From NCBI GenBank assembly GCA_036874045.1, contig CM072338.1, positions 19,118,501 through 19,182,500 of the forward strand: a stretch of DNA of 64,000 bases. Direction: 5' to 3'. This DNA comes from Cymodocea nodosa. Its lineage: Eukaryota; Streptophyta; Magnoliopsida; Alismatales; Cymodoceaceae. This document shows positions 11,901 to 26,096 of the stretch, piece after piece (position 1 is the stretch's first letter; every line of letters begins with the position of its first letter). Both the position numbers and the translations under genes were made by a program. The notes beneath the pieces were generated by a model. That model searched no databases. It had not been told where the DNA came from and saw only the letters and a program-made list of their open reading frames with translations.

Positions 11901-14900
11901 ATTTTTTATAACAATCAAATAATACTGTTTATTTTCTTAAGAAATTGTGGCGCAAAAAATAACAGTTATGACTGTACAACATATTTGCCACCTTTATACT
12001 AGGGAGGATGCTAGTCGTTTCAATGCATAGGAGTCTTTTCTCTCTATTAGTTCAATGTGCAAAAGAAAACTTTAGTATGGTACAGCAATCGTGTGAGGTA
12101 CAGAAGTCTCAAATCTCAATGTTTTCAAATATCTCATCGATCTAGACTGGAAAATGCATGTTCTTTGTTTTTGTCTCTGATTGAAATGGTTTTTTAAAAA
12201 AAAAAAAAAAAAAAACTTACCTAAAGAGTGACGGGGATTTGTACTTCAAGGGAGTGCAATAATCATTCATCTCCTCTTCCAGAATTATTATCTACTTACC
12301 TTGTTTGTATGTCTGTCCGTCAAATACATCTGAAAAACTGAATACAAAAACCTTGATTGCAAAGCTTCATGTATTTAAGCAGTAGTTGATCATTCTCACA
12401 CATGATTGTCGATTACATGAACTAAATCTAGGTACACTAAAAGAATCCTAATACCACAGCTTCCAAGAATTGTAGTCTCGCAACAAATGTTACTTTCTAT
12501 TCATGCAACAACTTTGCCCAACAATTTGGGCGTTGCGTGTCTTATCACACATCAAATCCTTCTCATCGCATAAAAACAAAAGGCAATGGTTGTCCCACAA
12601 TAAACACACATTTGTACGAGAAGAAATAGGTCTTTTTTCTGTGCAAGAGAAAACCCAGTTCGAGGACTTCGAAATCGACGCGCATCGAGCGGTAGCCATT
12701 TAATTTGAGTGGAAAATGTTGAAAATAGTCTTAATTATATCTAGAACTTGAATTTAGACTTTCATTGGTTGATTTTACATAATACCAAAATTAATAAATT
12801 CACATATCAATAAGATATAAGTAAAACATAAAAAACCACGACCTCCTGTTGTTAACCAGTGATATTGTACTCCATACGGCGAACACAACACAGCATTTTG
12901 GCATGTCATGGTGATTATAATCTTGACCAGTAGAGACGTGCAACAACTAAACACTACAGGACGCGAATCCTAAACGAATCGATCGAACTGTTGTGCATTA
13001 AATGCAACGACTTATCTTTGAAGCACGCATGCATGATCGACTAATAATGACGTGGACTACTTTGATAATGTTTTTTATTGATTAATTCTAACGAAAATTA
13101 TGAATTGCTCCTATCTAATTGAACCCTTTTTTTTTATTTTCATAGTTTTAATATATATTTATATATATAATTCCAAATGTAATGGTATTTTTTAGAATTG
13201 TGAGTGTGGTTGTTAGATCGGCATGTCGTTGTAAAATTCTTATTGCAAGAACATTAAAGAAATGTTCTAACCCTAAACCAAACTGTCGCTGTGACTCAGA
13301 CTTTTTTGTAACCATGGTTGATAAATTTATTCACGATACCTTGCAAGTTTTCTACAATTAACCATAATATTTTTGTACTTTACAGGATTTGAATCCTCGA
13401 AAAATCCAAGTCATATGGTTGCCAAAGCGCAAATCCGACTCAATACCATATAATTAGATAATACATGCATAATGCATAACCAAGAAGAAGATCAGCCGTT
13501 AAATTTGACATACAAACAAGAGAAGGATGAAAAGTGGAGTGAATTAATTCGTGCCTCTGGTAAAGGGACACATCTGCACCTTGCACTGGATTATGAATGG
13601 AAATTGCCGAACCATATTCAAACGTTCACCACGTATGTATGTATGATATGCTGTTCTCAAATCAATGCGCATGCATTGGTTGGACATGAAATTTCAACCT
13701 CCTTCGTCAGTACCTGTTGATGTTTGGCTGGTAAATGAGGCAGATTTGATTTGTACCTTACCTTACTCAATTTAACCTAAATAAGGATTAGAAATTTTTA
13801 CCTTTCTAACCATTTTCATCCATCAACATGTCTTTACCCACTTAACCCATGGGAAATACGTGCCCTTCAACCTATTAAAATAAGGGCAAGTTTCTCAAAT
13901 TCGAAATTTATATTGTATGCCTGCAGAAAATTATATATTATGGACTACAGTTTGTTCATAAGTTATAATCAAAAGCTGTCTATTTATTATGATCATCATC
14001 TTCATTATTTGATATTTAACTAAAGAATGAATCACAAAAGTCTGCAATTTGTCAGCATGCGTTACTAAAGAAAATCCCAACAATGAAGCTTATTCTAACG
14101 CGCGTCAATATATGTATTGATTCGACCTTTCAAAAAATATATCGATTCAGTTTTCCTACATATCTCACTTTCCGAAAAAGTTAATCAATAAATGTCATTA
14201 TATATCATCGATCGTGAGAGACCTGCATATGCAGATTATACTTGACAGGAATTCATTGAAGCCCCTGGAATCTGAAATTGCATGAGAGTCTGAGGGAGAG
14301 AGAGGGAGAGACAGAGAAAATTAATTTCAGGTCAGATCATGACAACATCTCAGAAATGTATATATAGTAATCACTCCAATATTCAGATGTTACTATTGAG
14401 CGGTTGCCATTTATATATTGACCACTCAAATCAAGGTGTGAGAAAAGTAACAAGGATCAGACAAGTCATCTGAAAGAACCACGTGCATGTGTAGTATCCA
14501 GTAGCAGAGATATTGTCTTCTTTCCTAAGGTGACTGCAGTTGCACCCCTCCGGTTCATGCCCATGAAATTAGTCACTATTTATGAAGTAACTGAGTTGAT
14601 CGATACATTTTATTAAAATTCAAATCTTAATGTCAACAATGTACTCTTTAATTTCTATTTTTTTTTAAAAAAAACCGGTATTCAGCATTCATGGCAATGT
14701 CGAAGTAGAATGCATGCAAACCTGCCACGATCGAAAGTTACACGAGATACGATGCGAGTGATTGTTCGAAACATGTCACCGTCGATGATGGCATCGCTGC
14801 TTCCGGTACAGGCCTGATCGGCGCCTCTAGTCTCAGCATTTTTCTACCTTGTACAGAAATCAAATTTTTTTTTTTCGGAGGTTGGACTTTATATTCACTT

Positions 14901-17900
14901 GAATCCTAATTTATGATCCTGCAGGTGAGAAGAAGAAGATGACTCATCACTTATATACACAAGACCCACATGTCCAACCCATCTGCTCCTCGGAGGATTA
15001 AACCAGACGGTGGCTGCCGACGTTGGATTACCGTCCGTGTGGGCCGTTCATCATGCGGTGTCGGATGTACCAACGGATCGATCGAAGCCAACTGAAGCAT
15101 GTATTGTCCCTTGTGCTGATTAATTCGTGTGGCCGGGTCATGTCAATCTTGATGGATTCAAATTGGTTTCCCTGGATCCTCCCATGTGACTCATCAGTGG
15201 TTGTTTGATCGAGGCGAGAGTAACACACAGATGCGATGAAATCCGTGTGACTGCTGATCAGAATGGTCGATATGGTTCAATTTTGAATGGACTTGCTGTT
15301 TTCGATCTTTTAAGTACGTACTTGATAGATTGAAGAAAGATCATTAATTTTTGTACAAACTGCTTAGATGAGTGGTGAATTGAATGCTTTCAAGGCTACG
15401 GTACGTGTCTCTCGATCGGACACATGCAATTGGAGAACTGTGCATGACGTCCTTTGGTTTAAGAATTTTTTTTTTTTTTTTTTTGAAAACGGTTTGATGA
15501 TTTGAATTTTGATAATTAAGGTGTATGAGTTGCTGCTACGTGCATATATGTGTGGCTTCGTCGCTCCTCCTCCTCCTCTTCCTTCAGTTTTATCAGTAGG
15601 GAATAGATTTATTTAAGAAAAATAAGTCCCAGTGATATGGCACAATAATAATAATATATAGTAGTGATAATGATATTTGCGAGGAGTTATATATGTAGGA
15701 TCAAACAGTATATTTTTTAATTAAGTTCAATAAATCAAGACCAACCACACATGGGAGAGGTATGGGGGTGAGAGGTGGCTTTAAGTGCATGGAACAGTCT
15801 TTTGCAGGCCTACGCCAGAGAGAAGAAGGCAAGGGATCATCTGAAGTCCAACTTCCCATCTTTCTGAAGGAAGAGCTCACCTTTCCATCTTTCTGACGTC
15901 GTTCGATCAACAACAACTCAGCGGCTCCACATGACCCATCCATTGAAGGAGAAGATCGAGGCCAGCCACGCGCGTTCTTTTTCACTGGAAATTAAGCCGA
16001 CCCATGCAGCCCGAGAAATTCACACGCCTGAAAAGGCAATCAAACTCCCAAGAATGAATGACTACCAATTTCTAGAGACATATGTGTTGAAAGTTTATTT
16101 TGAAATTAATTGATAATAAGAGAATTAATGAAACTATCATAATATAGAACTTAGATAGAACTTTTTCTTCCAACAAGATAGAGATCGAGATGGGATGGAG
16201 GGAGATGGTCATTCCGTTCTTATCTTCCTGTTATTATAGTTGATCATATTTCAAATACATTTGAACTTTTCAAGATTTCTTATTTTTATGCATACGTACC
16301 CACCTATTTATTGTTTGTTTGTACCTGTCAGTAGCTACAGGAAGGAACTGTTTTGCTACAAGCCCTTCTCACTCTTCACCCTAGGCATGATTTCGCAATC
16401 CATTGCTTTATGATTGAGGCGGATGCATGAAGAAATTACCTTTCCTGACACAGGCAAGTGCATCGATTCATCACCTCGTGATGGGTGTAAATCCGATCCT
16501 CCGCTTCTTCACAGGCTTTTCTTGTTTTCTTCCCCTCCCACTCTTCTTCTTCCCTCTCCACTTTCTTCTCTTCTCTTCTCTCGTCTTTTTCAGGTCAGCC
16601 TTCGGCCCACACACACCTTAGCTCTCGTGCTTTCACATCGATCCCCAAGTCCCAGTTCATGTATTACCGGATCGGCCTCCACGGCATTTTGATCGACACA
16701 CTCTCATGTAGTGCGATTATCATATCAACAGATGATTAACTAATTAATCAATTAGAGCAAGTAATCCTCACTTAAGTCTCATTAGTATTTAACTCCTAAT
16801 CTATACACAATTTTAACGATTTCAGAAAAAAGAAAAGAGAAAACCCTTTTCGTAACTAAATAGGTCCTTAAGGCCTGCTTGTATTTCCTTACCTATAAAT
16901 GAGGAAAATTTCTATGCTTAACAAAATCTAAATAAAGCAATTTGAGAAAAGAGATTTTATGAGTTAGTTTTAAGATGATATCTCCTTAAAAGGATCGGAG
17001 TATGCTACATATCCAAAGCAAACTCTCCCAAGACCTAGTTCTCATGCATCACTTACCAGCCAGTTTCTTGCATCAAAAGCTCAGTTTCCATTTTCATGAA
17101 AAAGAAGGCGCCAGTGCAAGCAGAGAATGAAGGCCTGGCAACATTGGAGTAGTACCATTCACAAGTGGAACCCCAAATATATACAAGAGAGTAGTAATAA
17201 TTCCGCTAGCAATCAAGTTGTTTGTGTTGTTTCCTTGTACAAGTTTCTTGATTGTGGTCAAGCTCTTTCAATTAACTAAATTAACCACCATTCGAAAAGC
17301 CTAACTAGCTAGTGCCCTACACGGTCGCATGTAAATGTGAAGGAGTAAGCGATTGGGGTGGTGCATCAACTAATGAACCCAACACAGGAACGACCACAAT
17401 ATTTAATTAATTGCAACTGAGCGTGTCCATGTGGTCCTTCAACTTTAGCATGTGCCATGTTTGATGCATGTTTAATTTGTGTAACCAGTTTGCTCCTTGT
17501 CATGCCCTTGCCCTAAGATAAATTAGCACGGCAAAAGGAATGATACGTATTAATGCTGTTTTCTTTATTTTTTTGTGGGATCTGTTTAGAAGATTCCTTA
17601 AAATTTTTCTTAAGGAGAGACCTTTATTGTTAAAAATACGATGCAAGAATCATATTTTTCATGTGCATATTCAAATATGGTTTCTTTCACTGCAGTCCTA
17701 TATGTGATGTGATTATGGTGATTTATTCTTTCTTACCCACTCTTCACTGCGTGACACATACAAGGCTCCTGCATGATTTTGATTCGTACATCAACCATGT
17801 TCCACCTTCACTCGACCAATATGCATGAGCCTAAGGAGAAGGTAATAAACAAAATGATCCATGCACATGCATCTCTCTCTCTCCGTGGAACTGAACACAT

Positions 17901-18480
17901 GCGCACACCGTTCATGATCTCTCACGAGGCCATTTTGGATCGATTTGACATCACATTTAAACTAGAGAATGGAGACAAACAGCTCCAGGTCCGATGCAAA
18001 TCGCAAAGGACCAATTGCTACAATAACTAATTAGTGCAGCTGGCATTCTTACTGTAGTCTCTGCCACAAACACATCGACAATGATGCCAATGACTTAAGA
18101 AGAAGGTGACGGAAAAAGCGGAAGAGACGGAGGAGGACTTAGAGGTGATAGCTTGGTCACGCCGTCATTGAATTCATCGACAATGATGGAAGCTGTCATC
18201 CATGGCCAATGGTGGAGGTGACGAAGCTGGAGGAGGAGGAGGGAGGTAGAAGAGGTTGATATAGAGGAATAAGAAGCGATGCAACACGGTACACAAAAAT
18301 GGGGCAAATGGGCCACATTGTGGACTGGGTCTTCGAGTGACTTCCATTGGGCTTGGGAGATATCCTTGTCTTAGAAGACGATATGGATGATTTTAATATT
18401 TCTAATTATGAAAGACCAGTAAATATTTTTTTGTGACAATGAAAATGATTTCAATATAGCTTCTAACGTAGTTACCAGAT
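8904..18480. other. Long gene-poor spacer
   Basis: About 9.6 kb with no reading frame I can assign to a family on either strand. It is AT-rich, with homopolymers (for example around 12195-12216 and 15470-15484) and short pyrimidine-rich runs at 16500-16600. The first several hundred bases presumably hold the KANADI promoter. Open frames such as 11257-11493, 13472-13720, 16414-16692 and 17773-18030 show neither conserved motifs nor convincing splice contexts. Transposon remnants may be present but I could not identify them. Confidence 0.5.
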
Positions 18481-18509
18481 TTTTTTGTCATATTATACGT
18501 GACGAAGTA

Positions 18510-18599
18510 CAAGCCCACGTAATTGGGCTGATTTTCGCTGGGCATTTTTGACTTGGAACATTATTATCAAGCTGGGCTTGTGTGATCTACACGGCCCAC
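18510..18599 (+). promoter_or_regulatory. Site II (TGGGCY) cluster upstream of L35a
   Basis: Several TGGGCT/AGCCCA/GGCCCA elements occur within 90 bp: AAGCCCAC near 18513, TTGGGCTG near 18524, CTGGGCTT near 18572 and GGCCCACC near 18592. Site II elements together with a telo-box are the established signature of plant ribosomal-protein and cell-proliferation promoters. Confidence 0.75.
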
Positions 18600-18645
18600 C
18601 TTGAGGAGAGTCAGATATAATTATATAAAAATCTATTTATTTCCA

Positions 18646-18654
18646 AAACCCTAA
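18646..18654 (+). promoter_or_regulatory. Telo-box AAACCCTAA
   Basis: An exact telo-box lies about 90 bp upstream of the L35a start codon and just before a TATATAAA element. It fits coordinated expression of translation genes. Confidence 0.8.
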
Positions 18655-18657
18655 CAC

Positions 18658-19264
<607 letters not shown>

Positions 19265-20079
19265 GGTTGGTTTTCTGGCTTTCAAGAGATTAATTGCATA
19301 CAAGTAATATCTAGCATTCAGAGTGTGACTCCATTTTTCTTTTGCATTGTATCTCAATTACTTGAGATTATGGTAGGACTGGTGTTAATCAAGTTAAGTT
19401 TTATTTATGATCGTTATTCATCGAACATTGTGGGTAAGAACATAGGAATATAGGGGGAGATCGTTAAGCCATTCCAGTTTATTTTCTTGCGTACAACGTC
19501 GAACATTTGGTTGCCAAAACTGTGCTTGCCAACCAGCTTTGTCATTTGCTTAATTTGGATGCCTTTGTTGGTGGTAGATAAATTTTATAGCTTAGATCAA
19601 TTGCTGATTATAAAATTCAGTGATTATGACGGTAACCTGAACTAAATTTTTAAGTACTTAGCTGACCATGATCGCAAACACTTATGCCATCAGACGTGTG
19701 TTGATGAGCTCGCGTTATCATCTCCGGCCACCCTTTTGACATATATTCTAGACATTTCGCTTCCATCAGCCCACATCCTCTATTATCTCGGCAGTCGTGT
19801 CAGTCACGCATGTCTTTGGTCTTTATTTTACCGACCTTAGTTGTTTTCGGCTACGGAGTTACTGTCGGTTATTTTATAAATTTTTTTCTAGTAGAATAAA
19901 ATGTTGTTTACAGCTTTAAGTTATATTTTCCACACGATTAATTGAAATAAAAGTTGACGAAATACGTGTAAATTGTAAAAAGATTATAGTTGTAACTGAT
20001 CGCTTGTAATCTAAAACTCACAAATCTCAACCAAAAGCTACATTTTGTTCTACCAAGAAAAGCTAAACGTAGGTGTGTG
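19265..20079. other. Spacer downstream of L35a
   Basis: The L35a 3' UTR is expected in the first 200-300 bases. No other feature is recognised. Confidence 0.5.
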
Positions 20080-20373
20080 TTAACTCCACCAGGCGATGGA
20101 TTCGATTAAGTCAAACGTTACAAGGAAGTAAGCCAACGTGACCCCACCCTCTTGCCATCTGTACGCAGATTTTTTCCCTGTACCAGATGATGTCGTGGGT
20201 ATGCCCATCTGTGAATAGACGGATGAGTGAATACTTGCCGTTCCCTTCATTGACGCTATTGTTTGTTCTAGTTTCGACACTCTGGACATGGCTTCCTGGA
20301 ATTTGCCGGACGCGTGCATAAACTGGTTTACGGTGAACAAGAAATTCTCGTACAAGTTTGGTTTTGGTAGCTC
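20080..20373 (-). CDS. Unrecognised coding-like segment, possible terminal exon
   Basis: Reading on the minus strand, a cttgtag acceptor ends at 20374 and is followed by 97 open codons and a stop at 20082-20080. The translation starts ELPKPNLYENFLF and includes QFMHASGKFQEAMSRVSKLE, which has the look of a short amphipathic or coiled-coil helix, then a Ser/Gly/Thr-rich linker and a hydrophobic end (VTLAYFLVTFDLIESIAWW) that might cross a membrane. I do not recognise the family. No upstream exons are visible in the 700 bp before the annexin stop codon, so it is more likely a gene fragment or duplicated exon than a complete gene. A chance open frame is the alternative. Confidence 0.3.
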   Translation of the reverse strand, partial: ELPKPNLYENFLFTVNQFMHASGKFQEAMSRVSKLEQTIASMKGTASIHSSVYSQMGIPTTSSGTGKKSAYRWQEGGVTLAYFLVTFDLIESIAWWS

Positions 20374-21081
20374 CTACAAGTGATTTATTGGTTATTTACA
20401 AGAATGATCCAGATTGAAGCATTTCACTCATCTTAAATGGAACCATTGGGGAATCTCCTAAAAAGAAATGTGCATCTAGCTCACTCGTCTGAAGTAATCT
20501 CCTCCAAATTGTTCATAACGAGCCATTTTCAAACGCTTAAACGACCATCGCAGTACATTTTCCTTTCACTCAGGAGGGTTAACGATGAAGCTAGACTTAG
20601 AATATTCCAGCCCTATGCGTTTAAAATAAATTAAAAGAAAAATTCCATATTGTATTACTCTTATTATAGGTTGCTTTATGGAGGAAAATTATAACTCATA
20701 TTATTATTATTGTTATATTACTCTTATTATAGCCTCATATATATATAAGCTTTAGGCGAAGTGTAGCCCTAAAGGCACCTCGTATCCCACCAAGATTCGA
20801 AACAGATGCAAGTGTGCCCTAATCATTGGATTCTGAAATTGGAAATCTACCAGGATTGGCAATTCCGTATATGATTTCCAATTGATTCTTCCAATAAAAC
20901 ACGCAGAACAAAGCAAAGCAAACCAAACCAAACACAGAACCGACCAATATATTACACTATTACTGGACGAATGAGATTATAATAGATAGCAGGAACATAC
21001 CTTCGAAATTTGCAATAGACAGCACAGGCACTTCTATTATACATCCAACAGATTTCACAAACCACACTTCAGCCATGTTTA
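20374..21081. other. Spacer and annexin 3' UTR
   Basis: Presumably contains the annexin 3' UTR. A short direct repeat TATTACTCTTATTATAG occurs at about 20652 and 20716. Nothing else is recognised. Confidence 0.4.
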
Positions 21082-24000
21082 TTAATGGCCATGGCTGGTA
21101 AGAGCAAGAAGGAAATTGCGGTAATGTCCCGATGTCTCTGAATGGATGGCATCGCCCAAGGACTTGTGGTACTTCCTCTGGTATTCCATCTTTATGTATT
21201 GCATATCAATCTCAGTCCTGCTAACTACTATCCTTATGAGCATTGAGTCTTTTGTACCCAATCCTTTCATGGACTTGCGCAACCTCTGAATGATTCAGCA
21301 TTAAAAATTAGAGAAGGTTGTGAATCATTAGCACAAAAAGTATCTTACAGAACTAAGAACATTGCAGTTAACAAGAATATGTTCCAGTTGTAATCGATAC
21401 CTATATTTAGATTGTTAACCTACAAGATGTTTGGAATATCTCAATGGTCATGAGCAAAAACGTTCCATGAAATACCAAATGATAATAGATAAACGGTTAT
21501 TTGCCCATGGCAATTCTTAACAAAATCGAACAAGTAATGTTCAAAACTGAAATTTCAGGAGAAAATGTGAAAAAGAGCAAACTGGCAAATCTAAACATGA
21601 GATGCCGACCAATATAAAGTCTGAAATTTAAGCAATGCAGTCTTACCTCCGTAAATAGAGACTATTTTATAGGATTTGAATCATGCCCTTCAAAACGCAT
21701 GAATGGAGCAACCTTACTATTTTTAAAGCTTGCTCTGAAATTTAAGCAAAAAAACTACCTTGGCAAAATATACTGCAGGATTTGTGGCACATCTTAGAAT
21801 CGTGAGAAGAGCAAATTCAAAATTTCCAGATGTTTCACGTTTTATTGCCTGCGAGAGACAATGAACAATGACAAAGTAAGTTTCTCAGCAAAATCTTCAG
21901 TTTCACTGCTGAATTATGCATCTATAAGGATAAACATTGGGATTTACCCTTCACTTTCACTACTGAATAATGAATCTATTGGGAAAATCATTGTGTTTTA
22001 CACTTCAGTTTCACTAATGAATTATGCATCAATGGAAAAACATTGTGTTTTACAAAAAAGGTAAATATATAACCTTTTCAAGTGAATTTCCATATGAGCT
22101 ATGGTAATAAGCTGCTACCGCAGCCAAATGAGCGCTGCTTCTTGAGCAGAAAATGTTGATGAAGGTCTTCTCATCGGTTCCCAGACGCTTTTCACCTGCC
22201 CTATAAAGCTCCTTTCCATCGTTAGCTACCATTACAGGATCAACATGAGGCCCTTCATAGCGCATGGTGGTGGCATACCCAAGCAGAAGCTATATGGCAA
22301 TGCATAAAATTTCAGAAGCAATATAAAATATAACAATACCAATTGCCAAGGACAAGCAGAAAACCTACATAGTTTGTATAAATACACATCAAAATTATCA
22401 ATTCCAAGATGTTGATAGACCTTTTGGTTGGTAAGCATATATAAATCTGATAATGACCAGATAAGTCTGCAAATATATCATCAACTACGGTTCCATAAGG
22501 TGAAACGGAACACTTCAGTGTAAGATATTTGATCAACTTATTCACACACACATACATATATATAATAAGAACTTTCTTTTCAACACATTTGAAATTGATA
22601 ATATATTCTCAAGAAAAACTTGAACATGCTTATCTTACGCAAAGAGAGAGGTAGGGACCTTCTCAAGATCACCGGATGCTTGGTTTTGAATGTCATGCTC
22701 TAGGTAATACCCAAATTTCATGTGATATGCTTGTTTGAACACCTGAATCTGGGAAGGTGTCCGAGAACATATCACTTCAATAGCAACTTGCAGATCTGTG
22801 TTATCATGTAATGCCTCCTTAACTATTGCTGCATCACGGCCTGCAGGATCATGCATCCAAAGAAGAACTGCTCTCTGAAATACAAAGATACAGATATCAA
22901 TTAACACCTGAAACAATTCAAGCACCAGAAATAAATCTTGCACAATGTGCAAAAAGGAAATTGACAATAAATTTATCAAAATAATTATTTATACCACTCA
23001 TTTGAATGAGGATGCATGTTTGTTATAGTTCTTTTCTTTAGATAAATTGAATTTAAAAGGATCAAGAAATAAAGCATGGCCATTATTCAAGATATTTCAG
23101 TATAATATAATATTCATGGAAAGGCTATGTTCATCGCTTAAATTTTTTATCTTACCGATATAGAAAGATCAAGAAAACATCAGAAAACAAAAAAAAAAGC
23201 AAGTTAAATAATTAGAGAGAATAAATTTTGCTAAGTAGTGCCTATTTTAGTGCATATAAGGCAGCAACTGTTGCATATAATATTATTTCTGCATTCTAGG
23301 TAAATGAAAAGCATGTTGAGCAGATTCTTGAACAGAGTTTGGAATTGTTAACTGTTATGCCGATATTTAAATTTTCGAAATTGGTACTTGTTACGCCGAG
23401 ATTTAAATCTTGGTGGGGGTTATGACACCATAGTCCTAACCAAAGTAGCTATTTGAGTTGGTTCATTAAAGGACATAAAGATGGTAAAGAAAAAGGTAGA
23501 AACTTGCGATCCTCACGGAAGATCAGAAATCAAGTTGTTCATACTGGGGGCAGCACAGCAACTTAATGATGATGATGATGATAAACATATATACCAAGAC
23601 GTTTCAATTCAAATATAATTGCGGGAAAAAAAGGGTATTTTAGAAATAGATTGCTTTATTTAGAGAGAATGCCATAGTATTAACGAACTCTGAGATTGCT
23701 AAATGATTTCGTCAAATTATATACGATACCTCAAGATTGCCACTTAGCTCAGATCGCAGACGCTTACTTAACTCTTCGGAATACATGGTTCGATATTCAT
23801 ATTCGATTAGTGAACGCTGTTGTGCATCACGGTGAGCAAGAATATTAACAACGGCTGCAGTATCACAGCCAAATCCTGAAAAGCAGAAACCCATAAATGA
23901 GTGCAAATAGGTAAACCTTTTTTTTGCAGAGCCACATACCACACAATCACTTGAAACTTGGATTTCAATGTAATTACGAACCAAGTATGTCAGAAGAAAA

Positions 24001-24185
24001 CAATTCAATGTGGTGTCTAGGGAAGTTAAAGGCAATTTATCCATATGATTGAGATTCCCCATCTTGGAGTTTCCCTTTTTCAATTTTTTTTGACACACTC
24101 TTTTAGCAGAAGATTCCAGTCATTAATTAATTATATTCAGTATTTGTTACCTATCATCAAAACCTCAAGTAATTACCCTGCATTG

Positions 24186-24216
<31 letters not shown>

Positions 24217-24417
24217 AGAATCGAATCAAATGGAGGAAAGGAAGCAAGTCAGAAAATCGTCAGAGATCAGTTATGGCATGATCGATCTCTGGAAACAACC
24301 GGTTCCGATTTCAATGAACACCGGCAATGACAAGCAAATACCTTTGAACGCCTTGCGGAGATCGATCGCATCTTGCCTGGGCGAGGACAGAACAGATGGC
24401 ACGCTTAACGTAGACAT
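21082..24417 (-). CDS. Annexin (plant annexin D5-like), six exons
   Basis: Annexins bind acidic phospholipids in a calcium-dependent way and act at the plasma membrane and in secretion. Exons are 24417-24342, 23875-23730, 22874-22659, 22289-22074, 21848-21759 and 21285-21082: 948 nt, 315 aa, the usual plant size. All introns are GT-AG and phases 1,0,0,0,0 close. Four annexin repeats are visible: I with [16 protein letters not shown] and [15 protein letters not shown] with [15 protein letters not shown] and [19 protein letters not shown]-type residues; III with [22 protein letters not shown] with [20 protein letters not shown]. Repeats III and IV keep the GxGT calcium loop; repeat I has GFGCD instead of GxGTD, as in the D5-type group, and repeat II lacks the loop as usual in plants. 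The start is the single ATG giving the normal N-terminus [17 protein letters not shown]. Family certain; subgroup inferred from GFGCD and MHDPAGRDA. Confidence 0.94.
21898..22058. repeat. Three tandem copies of a 54 bp unit in annexin intron 4
   Basis: Units begin at 21898, 21952 and 22006, each starting CAGTTTCACT or CACTTTCACT, continuing GAATWATGMATC and ending near GTGTTTTAC(ACTT). Spacing is exactly 54 bp twice. Divergence between copies shows the duplication is not recent. Confidence 0.85.
24187..24214. repeat. Poly(A) run in annexin intron 1
   Basis: A homopolymer of about 28 A, which reads poly(U) on the transcript strand. Confidence 0.9.
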
Positions 24418-26096
24418 CTCTCTCGCTTTCTCCTCCCCCGCTTCCCTCTTCTGCTTTATTTATGTGCGAAAAGGGAAGAGCGCGGGCGACACGGGAAAAC
24501 ACGCGGAGGGAAGAGAAGAGTGCGGAAGCGGTCGCCGTCGTAATTATCCACGCCATCGTCGTCCTACGCCCTTTTTTAAACGTAGGAACCGAAACGACCG
24601 AGATTAACTATTCTGTCATCGTTTCCCATTTTTTTTTCTGTGATTTTCTTACTACCTCACATATATGCATAGGCTTCTTTTCAAAAATAATTAATTTTTA
24701 TTATTTATAAATATTTATACTCGATTATAAATCTTTTTCTACCTAAAAATTCTTTGGCGTATTTTAATCAATAATTTTTTTGCAATGTAGGTAAATTAAA
24801 TTAAAAAGTAATATAATCTTCGTCTATAAAAGGCGTGGCACCATGCGCTATGAATTTACTGTCAAATTTTTACTTACCATATAAAGAAGTAATATATAAA
24901 GAAGGAACACAGACAAATGTTTGAAGCAAAAGACTTAAAAGACCGAGAAAAGTGGGTTATGATTAAATATCTCCTTTCATTATATTTTAACTTGAATAAA
25001 ATCATTATTTGGATTTGTACTGATTGCAAATATACCGAACCTCGTTTGCATTATCTAAAGACAGATAATAAAACCTGAAGCAGGTCAAGAACGATAATTT
25101 ATCCACGATGGATTTATTATTTCGAAGAAAACCTCTAAAAAAGGACATTACTTGGATTTTCTCCTGATTATCTAAAAAAAAAAGGGTCAAAATGATGGTA
25201 CACGGGAACGGTGTTCCTAGCTAACTTAAAATTCAAATCATTGGACAGATGGAAAGTATGATTAAGGAAATCATTAAAATAGGAGAAATTTACATCTGAT
25301 TCACAATAAAGAAAAAAAGAGAGAACAAAATAAGATTCAATTGCACGATCGTCAGTCAATAATATGGTTGAAATGGAGAACATATTGAACTCTTACAAGA
25401 TCGTACGTGAAACGTACGTCTCCTTCGATCCAGCCTTGCAAACTTATCTCCTTCGATCATTGTAAACAGGTATGGATCTGTCGTCATTTTAATTTTTTAA
25501 TCGTTGATTTTTTGGGCTACCGTACCAAGTGGTAGTACAATATTATAGTCTTTAAATGAAGTCACGCCATGTGCTTTTTGCCCGGCCCCTTCCTTGCTCT
25601 GCCAGGCGGTGGTAATAATATATGCGTCTCTTAATTAATTAAAAACTAAAAAGATGATTCGGTCCTACTCTTTTCTTTTCTTTTCTTTTCTTTTTCCGGA
25701 AAAAAATAAAATTGCTTCCGTATAATTTTCTTTGTAAAATGTTTCAAACAGTTCTGCCGAAAAGACGCGCACCAGGAACAAACAAACGAACAGTGTACAT
25801 GAAGGTACCGGTGGTGCTGTAGAAGATTAGGATTGAAGGTTTGGTTCAACAAACTTTGATAAATAACCAAACCCAGCCAGCCCTTGTCAACATGAAATGT
25901 TTTTGTTGAACAAAACTCCCCCGGTCATGTACCAATTCCAGTGCTACCTTTCCGCCTTTAAATATTCTGATGCGTTGATTAAGTCCATATACGGACCTTG
26001 AAATCAAAAACCAAGAGGAAGTACACGAAGAAAATTGAAAGCAGAACATACAGATGATTGATTACGGGAAGAATAACTAATTATGTGCGTCTCTGG
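24418..26096. other. Annexin promoter and spacer
   Basis: No coding segment recognised. The annexin 5' UTR and promoter should lie in the first few hundred bases; the far end should contain the 3' UTR of the ZF-HD gene, which is on the same strand. Confidence 0.4.

Noticed and set aside
9930-12000. Possible CACTA-type element suggested by GTGACGATTTTT and related words
   Set aside because: No CACTA termini, no convincing inverted ends and no transposase-like frame could be found.
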